Shown: positions 29,270 through 39,436 of the stretch, one piece after another
How the letters are laid out: the number at the start of each line of letters is the position of its first letter
How positions within the stretch are numbered: the first letter of the stretch is position 1
NCBI GenBank assembly: GCA_015039365.1
Contig: WION01000031.1
Span: forward strand, 124,001-188,000
Source: Amanita rubescens
Taxonomy: Eukaryota > Basidiomycota > Agaricomycetes > Agaricales > Amanitaceae
Direction of reading: 5' to 3'
Length of the DNA stretch: 64,000 nucleotides
Translations under genes and position numbers: made by a program
Notes under the pieces: model-generated
The model's database searches: none
What the model saw: the letters and a program-made list of their open reading frames with translations, nothing else
What the model was told of the DNA's origin: nothing

Positions 29270-30599
29270 ATGGTATTTGACATTATGGGTGAACTGCTGC
29301 AATTCCAGAATTATGGTACAATCATTTCCGAAATGAGCGATCCTTTGGATGTCAAGCTATTACTTGATCTCATCCTCTATGCACGTACACCTCGTTCTCC
29401 ATTTTGGTGTTATTGCTCATTCACTGTAGCTACTCCGCAACGATAGCATGTCAAACTCCGGGATTCGAGATGCTGACCGAAAGATCAGGAGGCTTATGCT
29501 TGAACTGATTTCCGAAAAAGATATTCTACCAAGATCTTTATTTATTACCGGCGTCAGAATTGAGAGGGATGCTGCGTCTAGTGCCATCGGTATGGGTGGC
29601 TTTGGAAGAATTTTGAAAGGCGAATACCTTGGACATCATGTTGCGCTGAAAGTGTTACAAACTGCGCACGGAACCGTTAGTGTAATACCGCTCTCTCGTG
29701 CTTCTTCCGACATTACTGATTTCTTTTCAGAACTTACTCAGAAAAGACTTCTGTCGTGAAGCTCTAGTATGGCGATCACTCGCGAACCCTCACATTCTCC
29801 CTCTCCTGGGAGTATTTGAGGAAAGCTCACGCCTATTCCTCGTTTCACCATACATGCCAAACGGAACGTTAGCACAGTGGAGAAAGAACCAATCACCGCC
29901 AGTCACGGCGGAATTACATAGGCTTGTGAGTTTCGATGCTTCTGAGAACAGTCCAATAAAATTCCTGATATTTGTCAGATGCTTGAGGTTGCCAAAGGCG
30001 TTCAATATATCCATTCAGAAGGAATTGTGCATGGGAGCTTGAAAGGCGTGGGTGTTATGATATTCTTTCGTTAAGAAGTTCATTTTCTTTTGTCTAATAG
30101 GAAGACGTGCTCCTCGATACCAATTTCCACTGCCAAATTATTGGCTTCGGATCAGCACGACATTGTGATGCTACTGCTCCAGGATCTGATGGATTGACAC
30201 TGAACTCTGCCGCCCCAGAGCTACTCGGTGCGTGCGACAAATGCGGTCAGCAAGACTGCAACCAATGTTATGACGACTCGGACCGTCGTGAGTCCCGGAA
30301 AAAGAAAACGACGCGGTCAGACGTATACGCTTTTGGCTGCCTTTATTACGTGGTAGGTCAGCCAGCTTATCTAGCACGCTTAGTAGCGATGACCCGTACA
30401 GATATTCTTCGATGTGATACCATTTCAAGGAATAATGGACGATCGGATTATCTGGCTTTTGACAAACGGAGTGCGTCCGGAGCGATTGAAAAGTCCGAGA
30501 ATGGACGACGGCACTTGGGATCTCATCCAGAGTTGCTGGACGAGCAATCCTTCTAAACGTCCGACGATGGTGGAAATAGTAGAGTATCTTGACAGATAA
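29270..30599 (+). CDS. TKL-type pseudokinase
   Basis: Six exons (29270-29380, 29430-29675, 29731-29925, 29979-30047, 30101-30352, 30402-30599) encode about 356 residues. The kinase fold is clear: glycine loop GMGGFG (91-96), ATP lysine in ALKVL (111), YIHSEGIVHG, the SAAPEL segment, SDVYAFGCLYY and C-terminal CWTSNPSKRPTM. The catalytic Asp of the HRD-type loop is Ser (HGSLKGEDVLL, Ser204) and the Mg-binding DFG Asp is Gly (IGFGSA, Gly222). It probably cannot transfer phosphate and may act as a scaffold or switch. A Cys-rich insert, CDKCGQQDCNQC, follows the APE region. The first junction needs a GC donor; the GT at 29385 gives a frame with a stop. Translation from the ATG at 29448 is the alternative. 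Confidence 0.82.
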
Positions 30600-31070
30600 A
30601 TTGTGCGGCACTGATAATCGATTTTGCTGAACGTCGCGAATCTGAGATATTGAATACAGCATCAAGCCCTTCTGGTAAACGTGACAGGGAACGTGAGCAA
30701 TGAATGACATGCTGCCTCGACACTTTGCACGTAGAATATCGGCTTCTTGAGTAATACACGTCTAAGCGGCTGGTGGGGGTACAAAAAGTCGAATTCAGCA
30801 GGTTTGGAACTTGCGCTTCGACGAGGAGCAGAGGTCGTTTCAAACGATCGTTCTGTTTGGCTACTGAAGTACTGACTCCTGCATCTGCTCTTCCCGGTTG
30901 CCTGAGAACGTCCGTGTTATGCAGTTGCTCACATAACATCGTCTCCTTCGCCGCCTGCCATGAGACTTGTTGACATACAGTCCGATTTTTTGAAAACAGT
31001 TAGATACACATGCAGGAAAGTATTTACGCACTACCACAACCTAACTAGCATTTAATCGGCTTCCGGGTTG
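30600..31070. other. Spacer between pseudokinase and NTPase copy A 3' end
   Basis: No gene is supported. Sequence around 30985-31060 resembles the 3' flank of copy B (near 46830-46900), so the duplicated unit extends past the stop codon. Confidence 0.55.
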
Positions 31071-31569
31071 TTAGTATTGTGGATCAACATGAGCATTATC
31101 ATCGTTCGGCACAGCATAGTCCGACATCCAAGCAGTATGGGGTCCATCTGACAAGCGTTCGAGAGGCCGCATATGCTGTCTCGTGCTCTGCTCATCGACA
31201 GGCAATGGCATGATGATACTGAGCAGGGCCGCAAACTCTTTTGCAATATTTGCTGTGTGCAAGATCCCATACACATCCGGAGAGACACCACGAGCCAATA
31301 TCGAGTATCGATTGCAGGAATCAACAGCAAGTCGTGCATCATTAGTCTTTTTCTTCAAGTCTTCGAGAGTATCATTCTGGACATTCTTTCCTCTGCGATA
31401 AGTTCCAAGCTTCTCCGCAGCCGCTTTCCATGTATCACAAAGGATTCCGAATTCACCGTCAGCAGGGGGTTCTGATGCCGTGCATTTTATCTTCAAGCCA
31501 TTGTCATTGTAGCGGGATTCATTGCCAAGTTCCATGAGTATGACTAGGTGGGGAAGATGTTGGTGGCGA
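31071..31569 (-). pseudogene. NTPase-nuclease family copy A, C-terminal part
   Basis: This is the 3' end of copy A, cut off from the rest (42384-45116) by a hAT transposon. It encodes the last ~160 residues, ending LERLSDGPHTAWMSDYAVPN. It matches the ends of copy B (46912 onwards) and copy C (50896 onwards). Its left junction with the hAT lies at the duplicated TCGTGG.. site at 31570-31577. Confidence 0.85.
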
Positions 31570-31578
31570 TCGTGGACC

Positions 31579-31740
31579 TTAGTGAATGACACGGGTAACC
31601 CGCGGGTATTCACTTGTATACCCCTACCCCTACCCGGAAAAACCCGGACCCTTTCCGCCGGGTATGGGTTTCCGCCGGGTATGGGACGGGTGCGGGTACG
31701 GGTTCACAACCCGTAGGGTAAGGGTACGGGTTTAACTTTC
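31579..31740. repeat. hAT left terminal and subterminal repeats
   Basis: The terminal inverted repeat is followed by clustered GGGTATGGG, GGGTACGGG and CCCTACCC motifs on both strands. Such arrays are typical transposase-binding subterminal repeats of hAT elements. Partner region: 42240-42383. Confidence 0.8.
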
Positions 31741-31769
31741 TACGAGAAGGGCTGTATACATCCAGTAAC

Positions 31770-33193
31770 CTATGATACAACACCCCAATCATCATCTGAC
31801 CAACTTTCATCATCCTGAACGTCAGGGAGAGAAGCTGCGTAAGTCAAATCCGACATCTTTACATAGCCTGTCCTGCTCCACGCGCCCAGACAAAGGATGG
31901 CACGTGTTGTTTCACCTGAGAGCCTGTTACGAATGTGAGAAATGAGTAATCGACCCCTGCTGAATACCCGCTCAACTGCGACAGATGAGGCTAGTGCAGT
32001 AATCAGTCTGCATCATACCAAAGTTAAAACAGAAGTACATACCGGGTATAGTCATATAATCCCTTGCCATGCGCCACAGTCGAGGGTAGGAGCCTCGATT
32101 GTTGTACCACCATGACAGCGGATCATCAACGTCCTTGATTCGTCCAGTCGAAAGGTAACGCTCGAGTTCGTCCATGAACTCGCCTTCGTCCGAATCCGAG
32201 CTTGAGTCTCCTTTGTGCTTGCGCTTCGATGTATCGGCATCGCTCTCTGAATCGGATACTAGTTTCTAGGTATAGAAGTATGTTAGAAACAGATATAAAA
32301 GCATAGTAATAGAAACTCACCTTTCTTTTTGATTTCGACGCGTCGGTCTTGGCCGTCGCCGGCTTTTGAACTACATAATCCTTATACATGCGCCAGAATT
32401 CTTCCTTCACGATCATTCTCACCGTTTCAATCCACTCCTTACTCCAACCCTGCTTTTCGAAGTACTTCAGTTTGTATTTTGGATGGAGAACTAGTAACGA
32501 ATCAACGTTAGCGTAGATAAGGTTTCTAATAGAAAAGCTTACCCATGGCAATCCGATATACTTCAGAGTCGTCCGTCAGGGAGTAGTACTTGTTCAGCAA
32601 TTTCTGGCCAAGTGAAAGCGCGGCTCGAATTGCTGGCGAATACCTGCTGTTTTTCATGAGCGAAGTGATCTCGCTATACATTCTGTCCATTGCTGGAATC
32701 CCCAACATTTTTTTGCGTGTTTGCGCAAATTAGAAGTTGATTTCTTATCTCCGGTGTCTAGGTATCGTCGAACAATACGGGGCCTTGCTCCCTTTCCTAA
32801 ACAATGTGGTGCACCACATTTGAACTCGTGGCATATCCGGCGATCAATAGTTGCAATGGAGGGACGGGGCTCGAAGAACGCGTAAATGGGTGCTGTCCAA
32901 TCCTTGGCTAAACGCTCTGGCAGGTACGTGTCAACAGAAGCTAAAAATGGCAGTCGAGATAACTTACCAAGCTGATGTTCAGGGCTTTCTTTGGGCGGCG
33001 CATCCGGCGCTTCGACTTCTGAATCATCATTATCATTATTACGGGTTGATGCCCTGCTGACTGCCCGTGATGAGCCATTTGTAGATGCTGCTGCTGTCTT
33101 CGGCTGGTGTGCGCGGAGACTAACAACTTGGATATCACTATCATCTTCATCAGATGACTGATGGTCGCGCTGAGGTACGGTTTTCTTTGGTTG
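31770..33193 (-). pseudogene. hAT transposase, BED finger and dimerisation domain (core deleted)
   Basis: After the Gypsy-C insertion the minus strand continues with an acidic linker, then a BED zinc finger (ICHEFKCGAPHCLG with LRKHAKKCWG). This is joined at once to the C-terminal region (IPAMDRMYSEITSLM, KLLNKYYSLTDDSEVYRIAM, LHPKYKLKYFEKQGW). The end is the hAT dimerisation domain (DELERYLSTGRI, PLSWWYNNRGSYPRLWRMARDY, SSVAVERVFSRGR) with a stop at 31770. The roughly 300-residue RNase H-like catalytic region expected between the BED finger and IPAMDR is missing. Introns of about 50 nt interrupt it. The element cannot encode active transposase. Confidence 0.85.
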
Positions 33194-33198
33194 GTGCC

Positions 33199-33627
33199 TG
33201 TTACGTTTGTTCGTTCACTGATAAGTCAAGCCTATCAGGTACCGTAGGTTCCTCAAGGGAGTTCCGGCACTTAAGAACGTTCAAGAATAAGAGTGTTATC
33301 GGATAAGTCCTCAAGGGAACTTAGACGATAACGAGACAGATTTTGACTGTTAAAACTAGACTGAGGTCTAGTCGTATATTTGCGTGATTTATATAGTACA
33401 AGGTACATACGCAAATATGGTAAGTATATATACATGTGATAATGAAAACGGTTACATGTGATAATGAAACGGTTAACATGTGAAAACGACATACATGTGA
33501 TAAAAGTAATTGGCATATGATAAAAGATGAATGTTCCGGAAGGAACGCATATGCAAATAATGACATAGGAGGGATGACATAGAAGATAAGATAAGAAAAA
33601 GATAGGCCATGACGTACGTTTGTAACA
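33199..33627 (-). repeat. Gypsy-C 3' LTR (429 bp)
   Basis: TGTTAC to GTAACA boundaries. No difference from the 5' LTR at 41267-41695 was seen by eye. Target duplication GTGCC lies directly to its left. Confidence 0.95.
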
Positions 33628-33642
33628 TAGCCCTTCTCCTAC
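33628..33642 (-). promoter_or_regulatory. Gypsy-C polypurine tract
   Basis: In element sense AGGAGAAGGGC plus TA precedes the 3' LTR, the same as in Gypsy-B. Confidence 0.75.
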
Positions 33643-33684
33643 ATACGAAGTCCAATATTCGCCGAATATTGAATTTACTTGTGA

Positions 33685-35895
33685 CTACGTGTCACGATTG
33701 TGTTCAGCATCGCTGTCGTAGGTGTAAGAGTCTTCATTTCCTTGCCAGGGATGACGACGGCGGCGGCGGTTGTCAGTAAGTCGTTCTTGAAGAGTCGGTC
33801 GCTCTTCTCGTGTATTCGAGGCGGTCATAGTGGCGACATGTCGTGTCGACTGTCCTCGTGTGGATTGGCCTCGACGGTTTCCAAGGTTTCGTCGTGATGG
33901 TGGAGGTCCAGTAGTAGTAGTAGTGAAGCGGTTGCCTGGAGGATGAGTATTCGTCCCTCGTCGTCTTCTTTCGATAAGCGGGGAAGGTTCGCCTTGTTCG
34001 AGTTGGGCGGAATCGATAGTAGTAGCGGGCGAAGCAGTAGAAATTCGTCTTTCAGGGATTTGTTCAAACGGCGTGGGCAGCGATGATTGTGTTATAGCGT
34101 CTGGATAAGTGGGAGGCGGGGTTTCCTCATGTACCGGTCCTCGGCGTATTTCTCGTCGTCGATGGTGTTCGGTAGTGTGATGCGGGGCTCCGCACATGTA
34201 ACAACCTTGAGTTCCAGGGATGTCTTCTCCCTCGAAGGCTAGGTTATTCGGTTCGAAGGATACCAATCGTTCGGCTGAGGGATCAGGTCCATGCAGGTGA
34301 AAGATGGTGCGACGCGTTGGGTTTTCAAGGATAGGGACATCGCGTCCTTCAATTGTATGTCCTGTTTGGAGTGCGATGACGGCGGCGTCTTGGTATTCGT
34401 TACTGGCATTGGGTCTATTAGGGTTACGATCGTGCCTCCACACGAGATTGTTAATCGTCGTTTGTAGTTGTCGTAATATAGTTATGTCCCAACCATCAGG
34501 GGTCATCATCGGGTTGAGTCGGTCACTAAGGGTTCGAATTCGTTCGAACGTGGCATTGACGGGAGTGCGGGGAAACACAGGGCGTCCGTGCATCCAGGCC
34601 ATGCCAGTGTCTAAAGCGGGTTGTCGTGTTGGTTGGATGAAATGGTGACGATGTCCGGCGGTGGTAAGACGGGTTGCTTCTTCGAGGTATACGTCTCCTC
34701 GTAGGTCGCAAAACCAATGAATATTATTCCAGATCATCAAAGTGATCCAGCGGTTACGTTGCGGTTCTCGGAACCGACGGGTGAGATTAATGATGACGTT
34801 AACGAGGGCCATCAAATCAGGGCGAACATATCTATTTAAGATGAATAGATAGTTGTTGGCAAAAGTCCAGGACGTGAAGAGCGTCCAGATTCGGTAAAAG
34901 GCTCGTCGAATTATTGGATCGATGAAGGAGGGGATGGCGTAATGTGTCAAGATGACGTTTATAGCGGGAATGTCGGGTGCGGGCACGTTAAAGTTGTCGT
35001 CATTGACAGAGGCGTGCTGGAAATAGAACCTAGGAATAGGTCCTTCGGCAGGGAGTCTAGGTACTGGGCTCATGGATCGAGCGTGGGTTTCCCTCATTAA
35101 ATCCAACGGGGTGTAAAGGGGCCTTGGCGATGGAGTGTCTTCTGGGAAGACAATAGGGATCGAGATGGGATTGACGAGTCTTTCATTGATCTCGTCATCG
35201 ATAGCAGCATTAACAGTGATGGTATCGATTTCGGCGGCAACAGCATTAGCGGCGGCAGAGATGGCGGCGGTGGTTGCAGCATTGGTGGTGGCAATGGTCC
35301 TTGCCCTTTCAAGGTAGTCGTCGACGAGTTCTTCATCAATGGGAGGAACTCCCAAGGTAAAAGCGGTGGCATTAAACATGAGTAGTCCTTCTCGCATGAT
35401 CCGGATATCCTCAGGGGTGGTGTCAGGACGTGGTCCGCGTGCGTAGGTGATGACCATTTGGTCTCTGGTGGCGAATACTTGAGCTACCATTTCCTGCATT
35501 TCAGGTGGCACAGGAGTGTTAGGGAGAATAGCGTTCCCCATATCTGTGACGTTTCGCATTAGTTCTTCTATCGTAGAAGTGTTCGATGATGGGAAGGTAT
35601 AGGATGAATCAGAAGATGAAGAATCTTCATTTCGGGGTACGAATTCCTCGTCAGAAGGAATTATAGGGAACCATTCTGTACCGATGGATGTATAATGTAA
35701 CATACAGGTAGGAGGAGGAATTGGCAATGGTGCGGGCGATTCCTCCCTAGAAGGGGTCGGAGGGACGGTTTCCTCAATGACTGTTGAAGCGGCTGGAGTA
35801 GCAGCGGCGGACGGGTTGTTAATGGGGGAGGACATGGTTTCAAGAACGGCGTTTTTGTGATTTACGAGTAGTGGGGACAATTGCTGTAATTCCAT
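33685..35895 (-). CDS. Gypsy-C ORF3, zinc-knuckle-like protein after pol
   Basis: This intact 736-residue frame starts at an ATG within the pol 3' end and overlaps it by 56 nt. It is collinear with the Gypsy-B ORF3, with scattered, often conservative substitutions (for example MELQQ versus MESQQ at the start) and no indels. It has the same layout: Pro/Ala-rich N-terminus, a conserved globular centre, CYMCGAPHHTTEHH and an Arg-rich tail with RGQSTRGQSTRH. Equal length and open frames in two separate insertions argue that the protein is under selection. Its function is unknown. Confidence 0.9.
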   Translation of the reverse strand: MELQQLSPLLVNHKNAVLETMSSPINNPSAAATPAASTVIEETVPPTPSREESPAPLPIPPPTCMLHYTSIGTEWFPIIPSDEEFVPRNEDSSSSDSSYTFPSSNTSTIEELMRNVTDMGNAILPNTPVPPEMQEMVAQVFATRDQMVITYARGPRPDTTPEDIRIMREGLLMFNATAFTLGVPPIDEELVDDYLERARTIATTNAATTAAISAAANAVAAEIDTITVNAAIDDEINERLVNPISIPIVFPEDTPSPRPLYTPLDLMRETHARSMSPVPRLPAEGPIPRFYFQHASVNDDNFNVPAPDIPAINVILTHYAIPSFIDPIIRRAFYRIWTLFTSWTFANNYLFILNRYVRPDLMALVNVIINLTRRFREPQRNRWITLMIWNNIHWFCDLRGDVYLEEATRLTTAGHRHHFIQPTRQPALDTGMAWMHGRPVFPRTPVNATFERIRTLSDRLNPMMTPDGWDITILRQLQTTINNLVWRHDRNPNRPNASNEYQDAAVIALQTGHTIEGRDVPILENPTRRTIFHLHGPDPSAERLVSFEPNNLAFEGEDIPGTQGCYMCGAPHHTTEHHRRREIRRGPVHEETPPPTYPDAITQSSLPTPFEQIPERRISTASPATTIDSAQLEQGEPSPLIERRRRGTNTHPPGNRFTTTTTGPPPSRRNLGNRRGQSTRGQSTRHVATMTASNTREERPTLQERLTDNRRRRRHPWQGNEDSYTYDSDAEHNRDT

Positions 35896-38800
35896 GTTGT
35901 TCCTTATATTCGTTTAAGGTCTCCTCGGAGTGTTCTAAGTTTTCCTCGGTTTCCCATGAATTGTCAGATGTCGGATAACCTTTCCATTTGACTAAAAATT
36001 GCCATTGGTTTCCTTTTCTTCGGTGCGAGACAATCGTCTCGATTTCGTATTCTTCTTTGTTATCTATAAGGTCTGGGGTTGGTCTAGTAAAGTTTGGACC
36101 ATGTGTTTCGTTTTCATGATAAGGGGTAAGGAGTGAAACATGAAAAACGGAGTGAATCTTCCATCTTGGGGGAAGTTCAAGTTTAGCGGTGACAGGTCCT
36201 AAGATCTTTTCGATCTTGAACGGTCCTTCTCGTCTAGGCGAGAATTTTCTTATTTGTCCAGTTTTCAGGTTTCGTGAGTCTAGCCATACCAAGTCTCCTT
36301 TTTTAAATGCGGGAGATTTCCCTTTGACACGTTGAGTCATTAGCTGTCTAGCTAATTCGTGTGCGGCGAGAGCTTCGTCTCGTATTTGTGTTAAGACCTT
36401 GAAGCGGTCTTCAGCGGCGGGTACGTTGATTCGTGGGAATGCTGTGGGGATAGCCACAGGCTCTATTCCAAACATGATTTCAAACGGCGTCATCTTGGTA
36501 GATTGATGTATCCGTTGATTGTGCGCGAATTCTGCTAATGGCAGGTGATCTTTCCACTGTTTTGGATGATCAACGCAGTATAACCGGAGGTAGGTTTCTA
36601 GCTCTTGATTGAGTCGTTCCGATTCTCCGTCAGTTTGCGGATGAAAGGCGGTCGACTTTCTATGGTTAATTCCGAAGATCTTGCAGATTTCTTCGAAAAC
36701 TTTAGAGGTAAATTGTGGTCCTCTATCAGAGATGAGGGTTGTCGGTAACCCGTATCGTTTGTAAACGTCGTTAATGTAAGAGTTGGCGGTATCCATAGCG
36801 GTAAAAGATTTTTTGCATGGTATGAATATTACGCCCTTTGTTAAGCCTTGATCGACCACGGTCAAAACAGAATCAAAACCGTCGATAATTGGCAGATCTG
36901 TGATGAAGTCCATTGAAACTTGTTCGAATGGGCGTGTGGCGTGGGATTTAATAGGCATCAAACCCGGTGTGATCGGATGTGTATTAACCTTCATTTGTTG
37001 ACATAAGGCACAGCCTTCGACCCATTTAGATACGGTCGTTGTCATTCCAGGCCAATAATAGTCACGGCGGATAAGCTCTAGTGTCTTCAATCGTCCAGGG
37101 TGACCCATAACTACGGGGTCGTGATGTGACTTGATTATTTCGTTTCGTAATTCTTCGTTTTGAGGAACATAAACGCGTCCTTGATAACGAATGATGTTGT
37201 TATCGTTCTTCCAGTCATTAAACTTTGATCGGAGGGGTAGTTTTCCGTGTTTGAGACCGTCGATTACAACTTTAGCAAATTTATCTTGTGGCAATAATTC
37301 AGTGATTTTGTCTGCCCAAGATACATTGATCGCGGCGATAACCATGTCATCAGAGATCATGGTTTGTGGGATTTCTTTTGCTTTTGCCTCTTCTTCGTTG
37401 ATATGGTCAGGGCGTCTTGATAAAGCGTCTGCCTGAATAAGTTTTGATCCAGGGACATGTTCTAACTTGACATCAAACTCCGTGATTTCTTGCCACCATC
37501 GTGACTGTCTGGCGGTCATCTTCTGCGGATGTTTGTAATATGATAAATTCTTATGATCACAGTGGATCATAATCGTATGTGGGCTTCCTTTAAGAAGATG
37601 TCTCCAGGTTTCAAACGCTTTCTTTATTGCTAATAACTCGCGATCGTATACTTGATATCTTTGTTCGGTATCGCTTAACCGATGACTGATAAATCCGCAT
37701 GGGTGCAGTTCTCCATCAGATCCCCGTTGTTTCAGGACGGCTCCTACCGCCCAGTTTGACGCATCGGTCTCTAATAAAAACGGTTTCGTTGGATCTGGCA
37801 TAACTAGAACCGGTTCTTCTAGGAATTTCTCCTTTAACGTGTCAAATGCTTTCTGACATTCTGCATCCCATCGGAAGGGAACTGTTTTCTTCGTAAGTTC
37901 CGTGAGCGGAGCTACTATTTCGGCGTAATTTCCTATAAATTTCCTGTAAAAGTTCGCGAACCCTAGGAATGACCGTATTTGTTTAACAGTTTTCGGTTCG
38001 GGCCATTTGCTGATTCCAGCGAGTTTTACGGGGTCCATCATGATCTTTCCTTCTTTGACAATCATCCCAAGGAATTCGACTTCCTTGGCGACGAATTTAC
38101 ATTTTTCCAGTTTCAGGAACAGATCGTTTTCTTTCAGCCGTTGCAAGACTTGCTTAGTGCGCTCCCTCGTTTCTTCCTCGTTCGCTCCATATATCAACAT
38201 ATCGTCAATATAGACGACTAGCCATCCTTCGGCTATCATGTCACGGAAGTATTCGTTCATCATCGTTTGAAATGTTGACGGTGAATTGCATAATCCAAAG
38301 AGCATTACAGTAGGCTCGAAGAGACCACGGTTCGTCGTGAACGCGGCTTTCCATTCGTCGCCTTTCTTTATTCGCACATTATTGTAACCCCATCGGAGGT
38401 CTAACTTGGAGAAGTATTTTGCTTTTCTTAGTTTTAATAATAAGTCGGATACTAAAGGAAGGGGATAGGCATTTCGTTTCGTCCAGCTATTGATATATCG
38501 GTAATCTTGGCAAGGTCTCAACTCTCCTTTTTCTTTCTTTGCAACGTAAAAGAAAGGAGACGCTTGCGGAGATTGTGATGGTCGAATGTAGCCTTTTTTG
38601 AGCTGTTCGTCGACCCATTTATTCATTAGCTGTTCCTCGTGGATTGATAACGGGTAGTTCTTTGCCACTTTAGGTTTAAACCCTTCTTTTAGATCTATCG
38701 CATGATCCCATTGTCGTGAAATGGGAAATCGTTCTGATGTCTGTTTATCAAAAACTTTTCTCCATTTGTCATATTCAGGGGGTAATTCTACTTTCGTAGA

Positions 38801-39430
38801 TTTATCTTCGTGTTCATGTGCGAGCGCTTGAGACGCTGATGTTTTCGCTTGGATCCAAAGGTGATCAGTCTCGAGATCTTCGTCCTCATCTGCGTTCAAT
38901 TCTTCTTCTTTTTGGATATACCGAAGGTACATTTCGGTTTCTTCGTCGTAATCAAACGTAGTTTCTTCTTCCGGATCGATCTTCTTTTCGTCGGGGAATC
39001 TAACTATTCCTTCAGACCAATCTATTCTGGGGTTGATTTCTCGGAGCCAAGGTAATCCTAGTATCAGTCGTTGATCGCCTAGTCGTGTGACATAAAACCA
39101 GTCTTTAAACCGGTTGTTTTCGATGTTATAGCTTATCTGGATTTTATACCGTATATCTCCAGACTTGTTATTTGTTCCGTCCACATTTCGCACTGGGATG
39201 GGTTTCTTTAAGCGAGTGATTTCGTTCCAATTGACGAGTGAGCTATCGACGAATTTTCCTTGTGCGCCTGAGTCGATAAGGGCTTTGGTTTCAGCGGTTT
39301 TTAGATTCGAACATTTGGTAATGGGAATGGTGATTTTATTTCTGGATATAGAAGATACTGTTACACCATTTATACATAGTTGTTTGTCTTCAGAGACGAC
39401 GGACGCTGATTCATCGTCGTCTCGTTCTAA
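35840..39430 (-). CDS. pol: Gypsy-C pol (PR-RT-RNase H-IN-chromodomain)
   Basis: A polyprotein of 1196 residues is read after the -1 shift. Domains in order are retropepsin LIDSGAQG, RT with YIDD, RNase H with DRELLAIKKAFE, integrase HHCC finger (HPGRL, CALCQQ) and DDE core (MDFITDL, ISDRGPQF, then SER 35 residues later), a GPY/F-like region (RREGPFKIEKI) and a chromodomain (WQFLVKWKGY, NSWETEENLEH). All catalytic residues are present. Unlike Gypsy-B it has the full RNase H helix and the normal TDGES. The first ATG (39193) lies after the protease site, so translation must come from the gag frame. Confidence 0.95.
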   Translation of the reverse strand, partial: LERDDDESASVVSEDKQLCINGVTVSSISRNKITIPITKCSNLKTAETKALIDSGAQGKFVDSSLVNWNEITRLKKPIPVRNVDGTNNKSGDIRYKIQISYNIENNRFKDWFYVTRLGDQRLILGLPWLREINPRIDWSEGIVRFPDEKKIDPEEETTFDYDEETEMYLRYIQKEEELNADEDEDLETDHLWIQAKTSASQALAHEHEDKSTKVELPPEYDKWRKVFDKQTSERFPISRQWDHAIDLKEGFKPKVAKNYPLSIHEEQLMNKWVDEQLKKGYIRPSQSPQASPFFYVAKKEKGELRPCQDYRYINSWTKRNAYPLPLVSDLLLKLRKAKYFSKLDLRWGYNNVRIKKGDEWKAAFTTNRGLFEPTVMLFGLCNSPSTFQTMMNEYFRDMIAEGWLVVYIDDMLIYGANEEETRERTKQVLQRLKENDLFLKLEKCKFVAKEVEFLGMIVKEGKIMMDPVKLAGISKWPEPKTVKQIRSFLGFANFYRKFIGNYAEIVAPLTELTKKTVPFRWDAECQKAFDTLKEKFLEEPVLVMPDPTKPFLLETDASNWAVGAVLKQRGSDGELHPCGFISHRLSDTEQRYQVYDRELLAIKKAFETWRHLLKGSPHTIMIHCDHKNLSYYKHPQKMTARQSRWWQEITEFDVKLEHVPGSKLIQADALSRRPDHINEEEAKAKEIPQTMISDDMVIAAINVSWADKITELLPQDKFAKVVIDGLKHGKLPLRSKFNDWKNDNNIIRYQGRVYVPQNEELRNEIIKSHHDPVVMGHPGRLKTLELIRRDYYWPGMTTTVSKWVEGCALCQQMKVNTHPITPGLMPIKSHATRPFEQVSMDFITDLPIIDGFDSVLTVVDQGLTKGVIFIPCKKSFTAMDTANSYINDVYKRYGLPTTLISDRGPQFTSKVFEEICKIFGINHRKSTAFHPQTDGESERLNQELETYLRLYCVDHPKQWKDHLPLAEFAHNQRIHQSTKMTPFEIMFGIEPVAIPTAFPRINVPAAEDRFKVLTQIRDEALAAHELARQLMTQRVKGKSPAFKKGDLVWLDSRNLKTGQIRKFSPRREGPFKIEKILGPVTAKLELPPRWKIHSVFHVSLLTPYHENETHGPNFTRPTPDLIDNKEEYEIETIVSHRRKGNQWQFLVKWKGYPTSDNSWETEENLEHSEETLNEYKEQHGITAIVPTTRKSQKRRS

Positions 39431-39436
39431 AAACCC
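39427..39436 (-). promoter_or_regulatory. Gypsy-C gag-pol -1 frameshift site
   Basis: GGGTTTT followed by TAG, identical to Gypsy-B. Zero frame G GGT TTT TAG; the -1 frame continues with TTA into pol. Confidence 0.85.

Noticed and set aside
31600..31740. GGGTACGGG/CCCTACCC-rich stretch as interstitial telomere repeat
   Set aside because: The repeats are irregular, occur on both strands and sit just inside hAT inverted repeats at both ends of the element. Fungal telomeres are usually regular TTAGGG arrays.
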